From Caldicoprobacter algeriensis (GTDB lineage Bacteria; Bacillota; Clostridia; Caldicoprobacterales; Caldicoprobacteraceae), in assembly GCF_023838525.1 (NCBI RefSeq), contig NZ_JAHUQD010000012.1, positions 1-64,000 of the forward strand: a stretch of 64,000 nucleotides of DNA, written 5' to 3'. A program made the position numbers and the translations under genes. The number at the start of each line of letters is the position of its first letter. Position 1 is the first letter of the stretch. Shown in pieces: positions 33,386 through 41,694 of this stretch. Under the pieces are notes generated by a model. It saw nothing but the letters and a program-made list of their open reading frames with translations, searched no databases and was not told the DNA's origin.

Positions 33386-33646
33386 TTATCCTTCCTCCTC
33401 ATGCACGGGCTTATATGATTCAAAATCAAGGGGGCAGTGTCTGAAAGAGGAAACAACCAGCTCAATCTGCCCATCTTCCACAATTCTTTGGCGAATGACC
33501 CTCTCTTCCAGATTATAGCCCTGCTTAAGGCCTTTTGATGCTGGTGGAAAATACCTCACTATCCTGGGAGTAGTACACAGGTCGCTCTTCTCCAGAATCT
33601 GAAGCGCATCCTGGAGCTTTAAACCTACCAAATCAGGTATGCCCAT
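33386..33646 (-). CDS. Small PASTA-like protein, function unknown
   Basis: This 86-residue protein has no signal peptide and no membrane segment. Its start, IPDLVGLKLQDALQILEKSDL, split by one variable position, and the later VIRQRIVEDGQIELVVS read like one PASTA domain (the fold that binds peptidoglycan or lipid II in PBPs and Ser/Thr kinases), with a short basic/acidic tail. A cytoplasmic single-PASTA protein is odd, because PASTA domains normally face outward. It is packed between frr (stop abuts the ATG region) and uppS (8 bases), so it is part of the operon. Function is unknown. Confidence 0.75.
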   Translation of the reverse strand: MGIPDLVGLKLQDALQILEKSDLCTTPRIVRYFPPASKGLKQGYNLEERVIRQRIVEDGQIELVVSSFRHCPLDFESYKPVHEEEG

Positions 33647-34213
33647 CTATACCTCCATGATCTCCTGTTCCTTCTCTTTGACTATATCGTCGATCTTCTT
33701 TACGTATTGATCGGTCAACTTCTGAATCATTTCCTCTCCGCTCTTTAAATCGTCCTCGCTTATCTCGGCGTTCTTCTTCATCTTCTTTAGCTGTTCATTA
33801 GCTTCGCGCCTTACCGAACGCACAGCCACCTTGGCCTCTTCTCCGTACTTTCTAACCAGTTTTACCAGTTCCTTCCTGCGCTCCTCGGTGAGCTCAGGAA
33901 AGATAAGGCGTATAACCTTGCCGTCGTTGTTAGGCGTAACTCCCAAATCCGATTTCAATATCTCCTTTTCCACTGCAGGAATCATCTTGGTATCCCACAG
34001 CGATATGACCAGCATTCGGGGCTCGGGTGCCGAGATATTTCCAAGCTGATTGATGGGAGTGGGCACGCCATAGTAATCCACCACTATGCGCTCGAGGAGC
34101 TTTGGATTGGCTCGCCCTGCTCGTATCCCTATGAGTTCCTTTTTTAACACTTCCACCGATTTGGCCATCTTGGAGCTGGCCTGGTCATGCACCTCTTTTA
34201 TACTGGGGTTCAT
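33647..34213 (-). CDS. frr: Ribosome recycling factor RRF
   Basis: RRF splits post-termination ribosomes together with EF-G. Its 188 residues show [15 protein letters not shown] and [20 protein letters not shown], the usual landmarks, and a long three-helix bundle with a hinge domain. It lies five bases downstream of pyrH. The pyrH-frr pair is conserved across bacteria. Confidence 0.98.
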   Translation of the reverse strand: MNPSIKEVHDQASSKMAKSVEVLKKELIGIRAGRANPKLLERIVVDYYGVPTPINQLGNISAPEPRMLVISLWDTKMIPAVEKEILKSDLGVTPNNDGKVIRLIFPELTEERRKELVKLVRKYGEEAKVAVRSVRREANEQLKKMKKNAEISEDDLKSGEEMIQKLTDQYVKKIDDIVKEKEQEIMEV

Positions 34214-34218
34214 ACTAT

Positions 34219-35019
<801 letters not shown>

Positions 35020-35030
35020 TTAATTTTCCC

Positions 35031-35063
35031 AAAAAAAGAGAACACGTATGTGTTCTCTTTTTT
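35031..35063 (-). terminator. Intrinsic terminator after tsf
   Basis: AAAAAAGAGAACAC (35032-35045) pairs with GTGTTCTCTTTTTT (35050-35063), with a four-base loop and a T7 tail on the minus strand. The stem overlaps the tsf stop. It must be partial or followed by a new promoter for pyrH to be expressed. Confidence 0.85.
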
Positions 35064-35715
35064 AATTGCCTTTCATCTGTTTTGCAACCTCTTGTGCGAA
35101 ATTGTCTTCCCGCTTTTGAAGGCCTTCGCCTAATTCAAACCTTACAAACCGTCGAATCCTGATATTTTCGCCCAGCTTGGATATCATCTCCATGACCAGG
35201 TCCTGAATGGTCTTATCAGGATCTTTCACAAAGGGCTGCTCCAAAAGGCATACCTCTTTATAGAACTTGCTGATCCTGCCTTCTATTATTTTTTCTACTA
35301 CTTTTTCTGGCTTACCCTCATTTAAAGCCTGGGCCCTCAGTATCTCCTTTTCCTTATCTATAACTTCCTGTGGTACTTCTTCCCTCGACAGGTACTGTGG
35401 ATTAGACGCTGCTATATGCATTGCGATATCGCGCACAAAAACCCTAAACTCGTCAGTCTTTGCCACAAAATCAGTTTCGCAGTTTACCTCGACCAGCACG
35501 CCGATCCTTCCGCCAAAATGGATATACGCATCCACCAAGCCTTCAGCAGCAATTCGTCCAGCTTTTTTAGCAGCAGCTGCAAGGCCTCTCTCCCTGAGCA
35601 GCTCAATGGCCTTCTCCATATCGCCGTTTGCATCCTGCAAGGCCTTCTTGCAGTCCATCATTCCACATCCGGTCCGCTCCCTCAGCTCTTTTACCATCGA
35701 AGCAGTTATTTCCAT
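35062..35715 (-). CDS. tsf: Elongation factor Ts
   Basis: EF-Ts recharges EF-Tu with GTP. The short 217-residue form has the N-terminal UBA-like domain ([19 protein letters not shown]) and the conserved [13 protein letters not shown] motif, followed by a single core domain with [20 protein letters not shown]. It follows rpsB in the conserved rpsB-tsf pair, with a terminator hairpin between the two genes, and ends in its own strong terminator. Confidence 0.98.
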   Translation of the reverse strand: MEITASMVKELRERTGCGMMDCKKALQDANGDMEKAIELLRERGLAAAAKKAGRIAAEGLVDAYIHFGGRIGVLVEVNCETDFVAKTDEFRVFVRDIAMHIAASNPQYLSREEVPQEVIDKEKEILRAQALNEGKPEKVVEKIIEGRISKFYKEVCLLEQPFVKDPDKTIQDLVMEMISKLGENIRIRRFVRFELGEGLQKREDNFAQEVAKQMKGN

Positions 35716-35811
35716 ACTAATTCCTCCGTTTCTTGTATAGTGTAGCTTTGGACTATCTCCTCATAGAAGTAACTTTACCCAAACCACCAAAAAACTCTAT
35801 GTAGATCATCG

Positions 35812-35857
35812 AAAAGAAAGGGAAAGATAACGGTAACCCCTTCTCTTCCCCTTTTTT
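35812..35857 (-). terminator. Hairpin between rpsB and tsf
   Basis: On the minus strand AAAGGGGAAGA and TCTTTCCCTTT (10 of 11 pairs plus one wobble) enclose a loop of about 16 bases and are followed by TCTTTTC. It starts at the rpsB stop. It probably gives partial termination that lowers tsf relative to rpsB. Confidence 0.65.
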
Positions 35858-36564
35858 TATTCCTCTTGAGCAGTAAATTGTTCGCCCTGACGCCCTTCCA
35901 GGACTGCGTCGGCTATCTTGGACGTTATCAACTTGATGGCCCTTATGGCATCATCATTGCCAGGAATTACATAGTCTATCTCGTCAGGGTCGCAGTTGGT
36001 GTCTACGATAGCCACAATGGGAATACCCAAAATTCTAGCCTCTCTCACAGCAATGTGTTCCTTTTTGGGATCAACGATGAATACGGCACCCGGTAGCTCC
36101 CTCATTTCCTTTATGCCGCCCAGGTTCTTCTCCAGCTTCTCCTTTTCTGCACGAAGCTTTATGACCTCTTTTTTGGGAAGCACGTCAAACATACCATTGG
36201 TTTCCATCTCTTCAAGCTCTTTAAGTCGCCTTATCCTCTGGCTGATGGTAGCGAAATTGGTCAACATACCACCCAGCCATCTGTGGTTTACATAGAACAT
36301 GCCGCACCGTTTGGCTTCGGTCTCAATTGACTCCTGGGCTTGCTTTTTGGTACCTACAAACAGCACACCTTTTCCTTCGGCAGCCACATCACGGACAAAA
36401 TTATAGGCTTGCTCCAGCAATTTGACGGTCTTCTGCAGGTCCAGGATATATATGCCGTTTCTCTCAGTGAAGATATAAGGAGCCATCTTTGGATTCCAGC
36501 GCCGGGTCTGATGCCCAAAGTGAACACCTGCTTCCAAGAGTTGCTTCATGTTGACAACTGCCAT
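35857..36564 (-). CDS. rpsB: Ribosomal protein S2
   Basis: S2 sits on the solvent side of the 30S subunit. The protein starts [20 protein letters not shown] after a five-residue leader and contains [12 protein letters not shown] and VDTNCDPD, all typical. The frame is open to 36597, but GAGGAGGTG lies before the ATG at 36564 (235 residues). It has its own promoter and a leader of about 100 bases although it follows the flagellar cluster closely. Confidence 0.98.
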   Translation of the reverse strand: MAVVNMKQLLEAGVHFGHQTRRWNPKMAPYIFTERNGIYILDLQKTVKLLEQAYNFVRDVAAEGKGVLFVGTKKQAQESIETEAKRCGMFYVNHRWLGGMLTNFATISQRIRRLKELEEMETNGMFDVLPKKEVIKLRAEKEKLEKNLGGIKEMRELPGAVFIVDPKKEHIAVREARILGIPIVAIVDTNCDPDEIDYVIPGNDDAIRAIKLITSKIADAVLEGRQGEQFTAQEE

Positions 36565-36605
36565 AACTTTCACCTCCTCAAAGTTATGCCTCCCCATCCC
36601 TCATC

Positions 36606-36643
36606 TCAATTGACAACCAGCTTCACTGGCACCAGCCAATTGA
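36606..36643 (-). promoter_or_regulatory. Structured rpsB leader
   Basis: TCAATTG (36606-36612) and CAATTGA (36637-36643) pair, and inside them CCAG/CTGG forms an inner hairpin. The structure lies within the leader that runs from about 36669 to the start codon. S2 mRNA leaders are autoregulatory in several bacteria; that is inferred here. Confidence 0.4.
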
Positions 36644-36675
36644 TCAGGAAGGGTGTGTATTGCACCACCTTTAGT

Positions 36676-36704
36676 AGTATAGCATAAGCCGTTTTTCAAT
36701 TCAA
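36676..36704 (-). promoter_or_regulatory. rpsB promoter
   Basis: Minus-strand TTGAAT (36704-36699) and TATACT (36681-36676) are 17 bases apart, just after the upstream gene ends at 36725. This separates ribosomal transcription from the flagellar operon. Confidence 0.75.
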
Positions 36705-36724
36705 CAACAAATTTGCGCGGAACC

Positions 36725-37123
36725 TCAATTATCCTTAAGCCCCAGGATCAGCTTTACCTCTCCCTTCCCAATACCCAGCTTCCTGGCTATTTCCTCCTCA
36801 GTGCTCCCGCTCTTGTGCATGAGTATGACAGCCTTGCGCTTTTCATTATAACCTACATCAATATTTTGCCTCAAACTTTCGCCTGAATTTTGTAGTTGAG
36901 CTTCATGGTTGATCACACCATTATGGAGCAGCGCATTTTCTGCCTCGGGAAATGCATTGCGAATTATGTCTTCCACCGCATGATACAATTCATATAACCT
37001 TTTTTCCTTCTCTTCCAAGCGCTTTTCCAGCTCAAAGAGGTATAGCCTGTCCTTCCTTGTTTGCCAAAAGATCACAAATAAAAACATTAAGCCCGACAAG
37101 AGGAACATCAAACCCTCGCTCAT
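36725..37123 (-). CDS. Membrane-anchored helix-turn-helix protein (DUF6115-like)
   Basis: This 132-residue protein has one hydrophobic N-terminal helix (about 4-20), a charged coiled-coil segment (about 25-52, FELEKRLEEKEKRLYELY), a variable linker, and a C-terminal sequence, KAVILMHKSGSTEEEIARKL followed by GIGKGEVKLIL, that reads as a helix-turn-helix. The arrangement fits the DUF6115 group found next to flagellar clusters in Clostridia; the family name is from memory and the role is unknown. It lies between the small protein at 37154 and rpsB, at the tail of the flagellar transcript. Confidence 0.72.
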   Translation of the reverse strand: MSEGLMFLLSGLMFLFVIFWQTRKDRLYLFELEKRLEEKEKRLYELYHAVEDIIRNAFPEAENALLHNGVINHEAQLQNSGESLRQNIDVGYNEKRKAVILMHKSGSTEEEIARKLGIGKGEVKLILGLKDN

Positions 37124-37153
37124 ACTCTTCCCCCTTGATATATTGCCAAATTT

Positions 37154-37486
37154 CTAAATTCTGATATCGATGTTGAACCCCTTATCCCTTTCCTTTATTT
37201 CAACCTTATTGCTTAAAACAGCTTGATCACATTTTTTATCTTTAACTTGATCAGATTTGGCATACCTTGAATGACGATGTCGTCTGTCATGTTCTTTGTC
37301 AATCCTTTTATGATATATATGTCCCGTTGGTATCACCTGACGCTGAGCATTATCGATGACCTGTTGAAACTCTCGGGTATTGGTAAACTGGTTTATGTTG
37401 ACTTTCTGGTTTTGAAGGTCAGCCTCTTTTGTGTATTCGTTTGTCCTTTGTATGCTAATTTGGATATCTATCGGCCGCACCGACAC
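37154..37486 (-). CDS. Small flagellar-cluster protein, function unknown
   Basis: The protein is about 110 residues, hydrophilic and without a membrane segment. The ends look conserved in style, with VRPIDIQISIQRTNEYTK at the start and GFNIDIRI at the stop. The middle is rich in charged residues, His and Gln. Clostridial flagellar clusters often carry a small protein of this form just after the DUF342 gene, but I know no function. An ATG at 37504 overlaps the DUF342 stop codon; a GTG at 37486 has AGGAGAAGG suitably placed and is preferred. Both are possible. Confidence 0.65.
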   Translation of the reverse strand: MSVRPIDIQISIQRTNEYTKEADLQNQKVNINQFTNTREFQQVIDNAQRQVIPTGHIYHKRIDKEHDRRHRHSRYAKSDQVKDKKCDQAVLSNKVEIKERDKGFNIDIRI

Positions 37487-37500
37487 ATGTCCTTCTCCTC

Positions 37501-39300
37501 TCATCCTTCATATGTTACAAAACGTACTTCTCCTTCATCCCGCAAAAAGGTTACGTAATTGATGGGGTCCTTTATGTTAAGGGTTGACTGGCCAATGGTT
37601 ATAGATACGCCAGGATAAATCACCTTTTTCACATGGACCTTGCCCTGTGCACCCCTTAAAAACGCCTCTTCCAGCTCAAAAATCCGTGCCTTGATGGCAG
37701 GAATCTTCACGCTGTACTCATCTCTCGCCCTCAACGCCTTCTGCTTGGTGATCAGCTTATCCGGAGGCAGTCTACCGCTTGATTCCATTCTACTCAAGAC
37801 CGCCATCACCTGTTCGATCTTATGCTGTTCCTTTTCCAGCCTCTGCAGCTCCTCCTTGAGCTGCTCGTATTCCTGCCTGATTTCAGGGCTTATTCCCACC
37901 TCAAGAATGGTAGCAGTTGCCATAGGTGAGCCTATGGTGGAAGCCGATATGCCCAACGCCGCATGCACCCTGCCGCCCACTATCAACGCCCGTTTGCCTA
38001 TCAGCCTAACGTGTTGGCCGCTTACAATGTTGCTGTGCATTATGGCCTCTGCGGTAACATCTCCTTTGGCGTACACACTGCCGTTTTCTATAAACCGCGC
38101 GGTTACACTGCCTCCTGCCTGAACTACTCCCTTCTTCATCCCCTGCAAGCCCTTTCTCAACACAACATCTCCTTCAGCAATCAGCGTTGCCCCTTCCACC
38201 ACGCCCCTTACTTCTATGCTTCCACCAGCTCTCACCTCAAACCCCGACAGAACATTCCCATGTATGATGACGCTGCCCACAAAATTTATATTTCCTGTGG
38301 AGTTGTCTACATTGTTTTTTACCTCGTGTACGCTATACACGTGCACTCTGCCGCCTATCATCTCTACCTTTCCGTCTATGGCTGCCACAAGCTTTAACCC
38401 ATCGTCCGAGACTACTACATTCTTACCTGCTGGTAAAATCAAAGGTTTGCCGGGTTTAGCATGCACCGCCGTTCCGCACACCGTCTTCCCGTCAACGCCC
38501 GGCGTAGGAGGGATTAGCGTCACCAGCACCTGGCCCTTGGTTACATTCTCTATATTGTCCAGCGAATGATAATTTACCGTTCCATCCTCCCTGATTTCGG
38601 GCTTTGATTTCCTGTCCGGTTTAAAATGGTAGGTAAGCCTGGCATCCTCTCCATCCTGTGGCGGCTGTCCATGGGCAACGATTACCTCCTGACCGTACCT
38701 GCGGCTGTTCAGCGCCTGGCGTATGGCATCCTCGTCAATGCCGTACACCACCCCCTTATCCTTCAAAGCCTGTATCACATCCTGGTACGTCAGCAACCTT
38801 CCCCCTTCGGGCGGCAGCAGCATGATGGTGGCCTGCATCCCATCCTGCGAGATATACACCAGCACCTCTTCATCCACCGGTAGCTCGGGCTGTGGCTCTG
38901 CAACCTTAACTGGACGGCCGGGATTTTTATACATTGCCTGGGCAGCGGCGTCTACCATTAACCCCTCAATCCTTTTTCTCCTCAAATGATGCATAATGGT
39001 CTCCTCGTCCGATTTTGTAAACTTTGAAGGGGGAATAAACACCGTAAGGTATACCCCATCTTCTTTGTATTCCAGAGCAAAGCTTTGGGGAAGCTGTTTG
39101 TCCTGGCTCTCCCCTGCCTGTCGGCTTTCCTCCTCTACATAAAGCAGGAGCCTGTACGGCTTGATCACTATGCCCATCATGGTCCTGCCTTCCTGAATGA
39201 CCTCAACCTTTGCCTTTCCTGGTTCTACGCCAAGGGCCTTGAGGCCTTTCTCCAGAGCAGCGTTATAGGTGTTTCCCTCTACTATAACCTCCCGTCTCAC
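37501..39300 (-). CDS. DUF342 (FapA) polymer-forming protein
   Basis: This 599-residue protein has a small N-terminal Jag-N-like domain (about 1-55, VEGNTYNAALEKGLKALGVE), then the FapA/DUF342 region. Its right-handed beta-helix-like core (about 290-460) shows repeated VxAxGSVxVxG patterns (RAGGSIEVRGVVEGATLIAE, GDVVLRKGLQG). It ends with a coiled coil (about 465-520) and a short C-terminal strand domain. DUF342 proteins are common beside flagellar and chemotaxis genes in Clostridia, and FapA has been linked to polar localisation in Vibrio, but the molecular role is open. It overlaps the sigma factor gene by four bases. Confidence 0.88.
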   Translation of the reverse strand: MRREVIVEGNTYNAALEKGLKALGVEPGKAKVEVIQEGRTMMGIVIKPYRLLLYVEEESRQAGESQDKQLPQSFALEYKEDGVYLTVFIPPSKFTKSDEETIMHHLRRKRIEGLMVDAAAQAMYKNPGRPVKVAEPQPELPVDEEVLVYISQDGMQATIMLLPPEGGRLLTYQDVIQALKDKGVVYGIDEDAIRQALNSRRYGQEVIVAHGQPPQDGEDARLTYHFKPDRKSKPEIREDGTVNYHSLDNIENVTKGQVLVTLIPPTPGVDGKTVCGTAVHAKPGKPLILPAGKNVVVSDDGLKLVAAIDGKVEMIGGRVHVYSVHEVKNNVDNSTGNINFVGSVIIHGNVLSGFEVRAGGSIEVRGVVEGATLIAEGDVVLRKGLQGMKKGVVQAGGSVTARFIENGSVYAKGDVTAEAIMHSNIVSGQHVRLIGKRALIVGGRVHAALGISASTIGSPMATATILEVGISPEIRQEYEQLKEELQRLEKEQHKIEQVMAVLSRMESSGRLPPDKLITKQKALRARDEYSVKIPAIKARIFELEEAFLRGAQGKVHVKKVIYPGVSITIGQSTLNIKDPINYVTFLRDEGEVRFVTYEG

Positions 39301-40085
39301 GCCAATTCCCCTTCCAATAAATCGCTTTTAATCCTGCTTAGCTTATTTTTAAGCTTAAGCAGCGCCCTGGTATGAAGCTGTGAAACCCTTGACTCCGAAA
39401 TGCCAAGGACCATGCCAATCTCTTTCAAAGTTAGCTCCTCAAAATAGTACAGGCTTATGACCATTTTTTCCCTTTCAGGCAGTTCCTCGATGGCCTTTGC
39501 CAGATAGCGTTTAAGCTCGTTTGCCTGAACCACATGCTCGGGATCGTCATAGCGGCTGGGGACTGCCAGGGAACTGGCAATCTCATAGAGCTGTTCTTCC
39601 AGCGAAACCACAGCAAAAGAGTGTACCTCTACCATCGTCTTTCTAAGCTCTTCAACCGAAATTCCTAAGGTCTGGGCTATCTCCTGATCGCTTGCGGACC
39701 TACCCATCTCTTTTTCGACCGCGTCAATGGCCTCGCTGAGCTGTTTAGTCTTTGTGCGCAGAGAGCGAGGAACCCAATCCTGCTTGCGCAGCTGATCTAT
39801 GATAGCGCCTTTTATTCTAAATGTCGCATATGTCTCAAACTTAACGTTCCTCGATGGGTCATACTTTTCAATCGCATCGATCAATCCAAGTATTCCATAG
39901 CTTATCAAATCTTCCATATCCAAGGAAGGATTGGAGGGATTGTTTATATAGGTCAGCCTGGAGACCACACGCTTTACCAGATAGCTGTATTTGAGTATGA
40001 GTTCATTCCTCGATTCTATTGTATTATGCTTTTTATACTCGGTCCACAGGTTCTGAAGTTCGGTCACAGCCACTCTTTTCGACAT
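39297..40085 (-). CDS. fliA: Motility sigma factor (FliA/SigD/WhiG family)
   Basis: This sigma-70 family protein of 262 residues has region 2 (SYGILGLIDAIEKYDPSRNV, FETYATFRIKGAIIDQLRKQ), region 3 (SASDQEIAQTLGISVEEL) and region 4 (LKEIGMVLGISESRVSQLHT). The size and the YATFRIKGAIIDQLR segment are typical of the flagellar sigma factor, which transcribes late flagellar and chemotaxis genes. As in Bacillus and Clostridia it lies after cheD at the end of the fla/che cluster. No anti-sigma factor FlgM is in the window. Confidence 0.95.
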   Translation of the reverse strand: MSKRVAVTELQNLWTEYKKHNTIESRNELILKYSYLVKRVVSRLTYINNPSNPSLDMEDLISYGILGLIDAIEKYDPSRNVKFETYATFRIKGAIIDQLRKQDWVPRSLRTKTKQLSEAIDAVEKEMGRSASDQEIAQTLGISVEELRKTMVEVHSFAVVSLEEQLYEIASSLAVPSRYDDPEHVVQANELKRYLAKAIEELPEREKMVISLYYFEELTLKEIGMVLGISESRVSQLHTRALLKLKNKLSRIKSDLLEGELA

Positions 40086-40101
40086 GTCCCTCTCCTCATC
40101 T

Positions 40102-40590
40102 TCATAGTATCTTTACGCCGTGGCCGATAGTCTTAACCACCAAAATGCCATTGGCTGCATGAAGTTCAATGGTCCTCCCATAATTGCCGCCGGTATCCTG
40201 GGCAACAATGGGTATATCGTGCTGCCGTAACACTTCAATGGTGGCCTGTACGTTCCTCTCGCCGATATTCAAAACCTCGCTTGTACTGCCTTTGAACGAA
40301 AACATCTGTGCCCCTCCTGCTATTTTGGCGGTTATCCACTCCCTTTGAGCGTTCATCTTCATCATCAGTTCAAGAAGGTACTCAACGGCTGTATCGGCAA
40401 ACTTTGCCCTGTTTTGATTGTGTTTTATCAGCTTACTTGAAGGCAGCATTATATGCGCCAGCCCAGCTGTCCTGGTGGTCCTGTCATACAGCGCAATTCC
40501 CACGCACGAGCCCAAACCCAGAGTGACAAGAACGCCATTCCCTGCAATAACCTTTAAATCAGCCATACCAACCTTGATTACCCGGTCCAT
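40102..40590 (-). CDS. cheD: CheD, chemoreceptor glutamine deamidase
   Basis: CheD deamidates receptor glutamines and binds CheC to raise its phosphatase activity. The catalytic Cys and His are in TLGLGSCVGIALYD and GLAHIMLP, and KIAGGAQMF follows. The 162 residues match the family. Its ATG directly follows the cheC stop codon, so the two should be translationally coupled, which fits their complex. Confidence 0.96.
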   Translation of the reverse strand: MDRVIKVGMADLKVIAGNGVLVTLGLGSCVGIALYDRTTRTAGLAHIMLPSSKLIKHNQNRAKFADTAVEYLLELMMKMNAQREWITAKIAGGAQMFSFKGSTSEVLNIGERNVQATIEVLRQHDIPIVAQDTGGNYGRTIELHAANGILVVKTIGHGVKIL

Positions 40591-41214
40591 TTACACAACC
40601 CCTAAAGCCTTTAGAATAACGGGAAAAGATTCCATATCAGGTATGACTATAAAATGGCTTCTGAACCGCTCTGTACCATTTATCAGGTCGGTTTCAATAA
40701 ACATTGCCTTATCGCTGGTCTGACCGAATTGAATCATGGGAACGCTGAGTATGGCACCCAGCATATCGCACGCAAAATACGGAACAGATGGCTTCATGGT
40801 GAGCCCGGTAAACGACGATATGGCTCCCAGATAGGCAGCCGTGAGTATGTTTCCAAGCTCCTCCAGCGCCGATACTTCAATCTCCGAAAAGTCCTCCCAC
40901 AAGCCATCGCAGTAGACATTCCCCAGCAACAAGGCGGTGATGTGCTTGGCTGAGATAACATCCAGCACCAATAGGACGGTGCCGCTTATATCGCCTCTGA
41001 ACTCCAGATATATGCCTACCACCGGAGTTTCTGCCCCACCCATTATGTCTTCCACATCTCTGAATTCGGCTATCTTTATCTCGGGAACGTTCATGTCGAT
41101 TCGCCTGTCAAGCATCTTTGAAAGGGATGTAGCGGCATTGCCTGCACCAATTGTGCCTATCTCCTTCAATATGTCCAAATGCAGAGAACTCAAGCTATCA
41201 AAGGAAAATGACAT
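40591..41214 (-). CDS. cheC: CheC, CheY-P phosphatase
   Basis: This 207-residue CYX-family phosphatase has two pseudo-symmetric halves. The second site (ALEELGNILTAA) keeps the E-x2-N pair (Glu119, Asn122). The first (LKEIGTIGAGNAA) has Glu18 but Thr21 where the active-site Asn is expected, so probably only one site works. CheC dampens CheY-P and is stimulated by CheD, encoded next. It is on the same transcript as cheW and cheA. Confidence 0.94.
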   Translation of the reverse strand: MSFSFDSLSSLHLDILKEIGTIGAGNAATSLSKMLDRRIDMNVPEIKIAEFRDVEDIMGGAETPVVGIYLEFRGDISGTVLLVLDVISAKHITALLLGNVYCDGLWEDFSEIEVSALEELGNILTAAYLGAISSFTGLTMKPSVPYFACDMLGAILSVPMIQFGQTSDKAMFIETDLINGTERFRSHFIVIPDMESFPVILKALGVV

Positions 41215-41234
41215 ATTGCACCCCTGCTCTCCTT

Positions 41235-41678
41235 TCAGTTTAACAGCAATTCCAAAGTACGGGGTATATCCATCACCATAACGGGCTTATCTCCAAGGTT
41301 TATAAGTCCAGAGATGACCCCTTTTCTTTTTCCATCTAAAGCTTCCACACCCCATTGTACCTTATCATGGGGTATGTTCAATATTTCGGTTACCCGGTCA
41401 ACTATCATCCCTATCCGATACTCATCGTACCGAACTATTGCCACCCGTGTCGCATCGGTAGAAGGCATTTCTTCATAGCCCAGCACACGCCTCGCACTCA
41501 TCACCGGTATTACATCGCCCCTCAAGTTGATAATCCCCAACACCTCATAGGGGCTGTGTGGAACTCTGGTTATCTGTGCCATCCTCTCTATCGACTCCAC
41601 AAACAGTACATCCACGGCATATATCTCATTGCCTATCTCAAAGGCTATGTACTGCTTAAGCTCGCTGCTTTTAGGCAA
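41235..41678 (-). CDS. cheW: CheW, chemotaxis coupling protein
   Basis: CheW (147 residues) is an SH3-like double-barrel protein that links chemoreceptors to CheA. It has YIAFEIGNEIYAVDVLFVES and VLGIINLRGDVIPVMSARRV, the usual family positions. It lies between cheA and cheC and shares the fold of the P5 domain of CheA encoded just upstream. Confidence 0.97.
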   Translation of the reverse strand: MPKSSELKQYIAFEIGNEIYAVDVLFVESIERMAQITRVPHSPYEVLGIINLRGDVIPVMSARRVLGYEEMPSTDATRVAIVRYDEYRIGMIVDRVTEILNIPHDKVQWGVEALDGKRKGVISGLINLGDKPVMVMDIPRTLELLLN

Positions 41679-41694
41679 CTTTATAACCCCCTCT

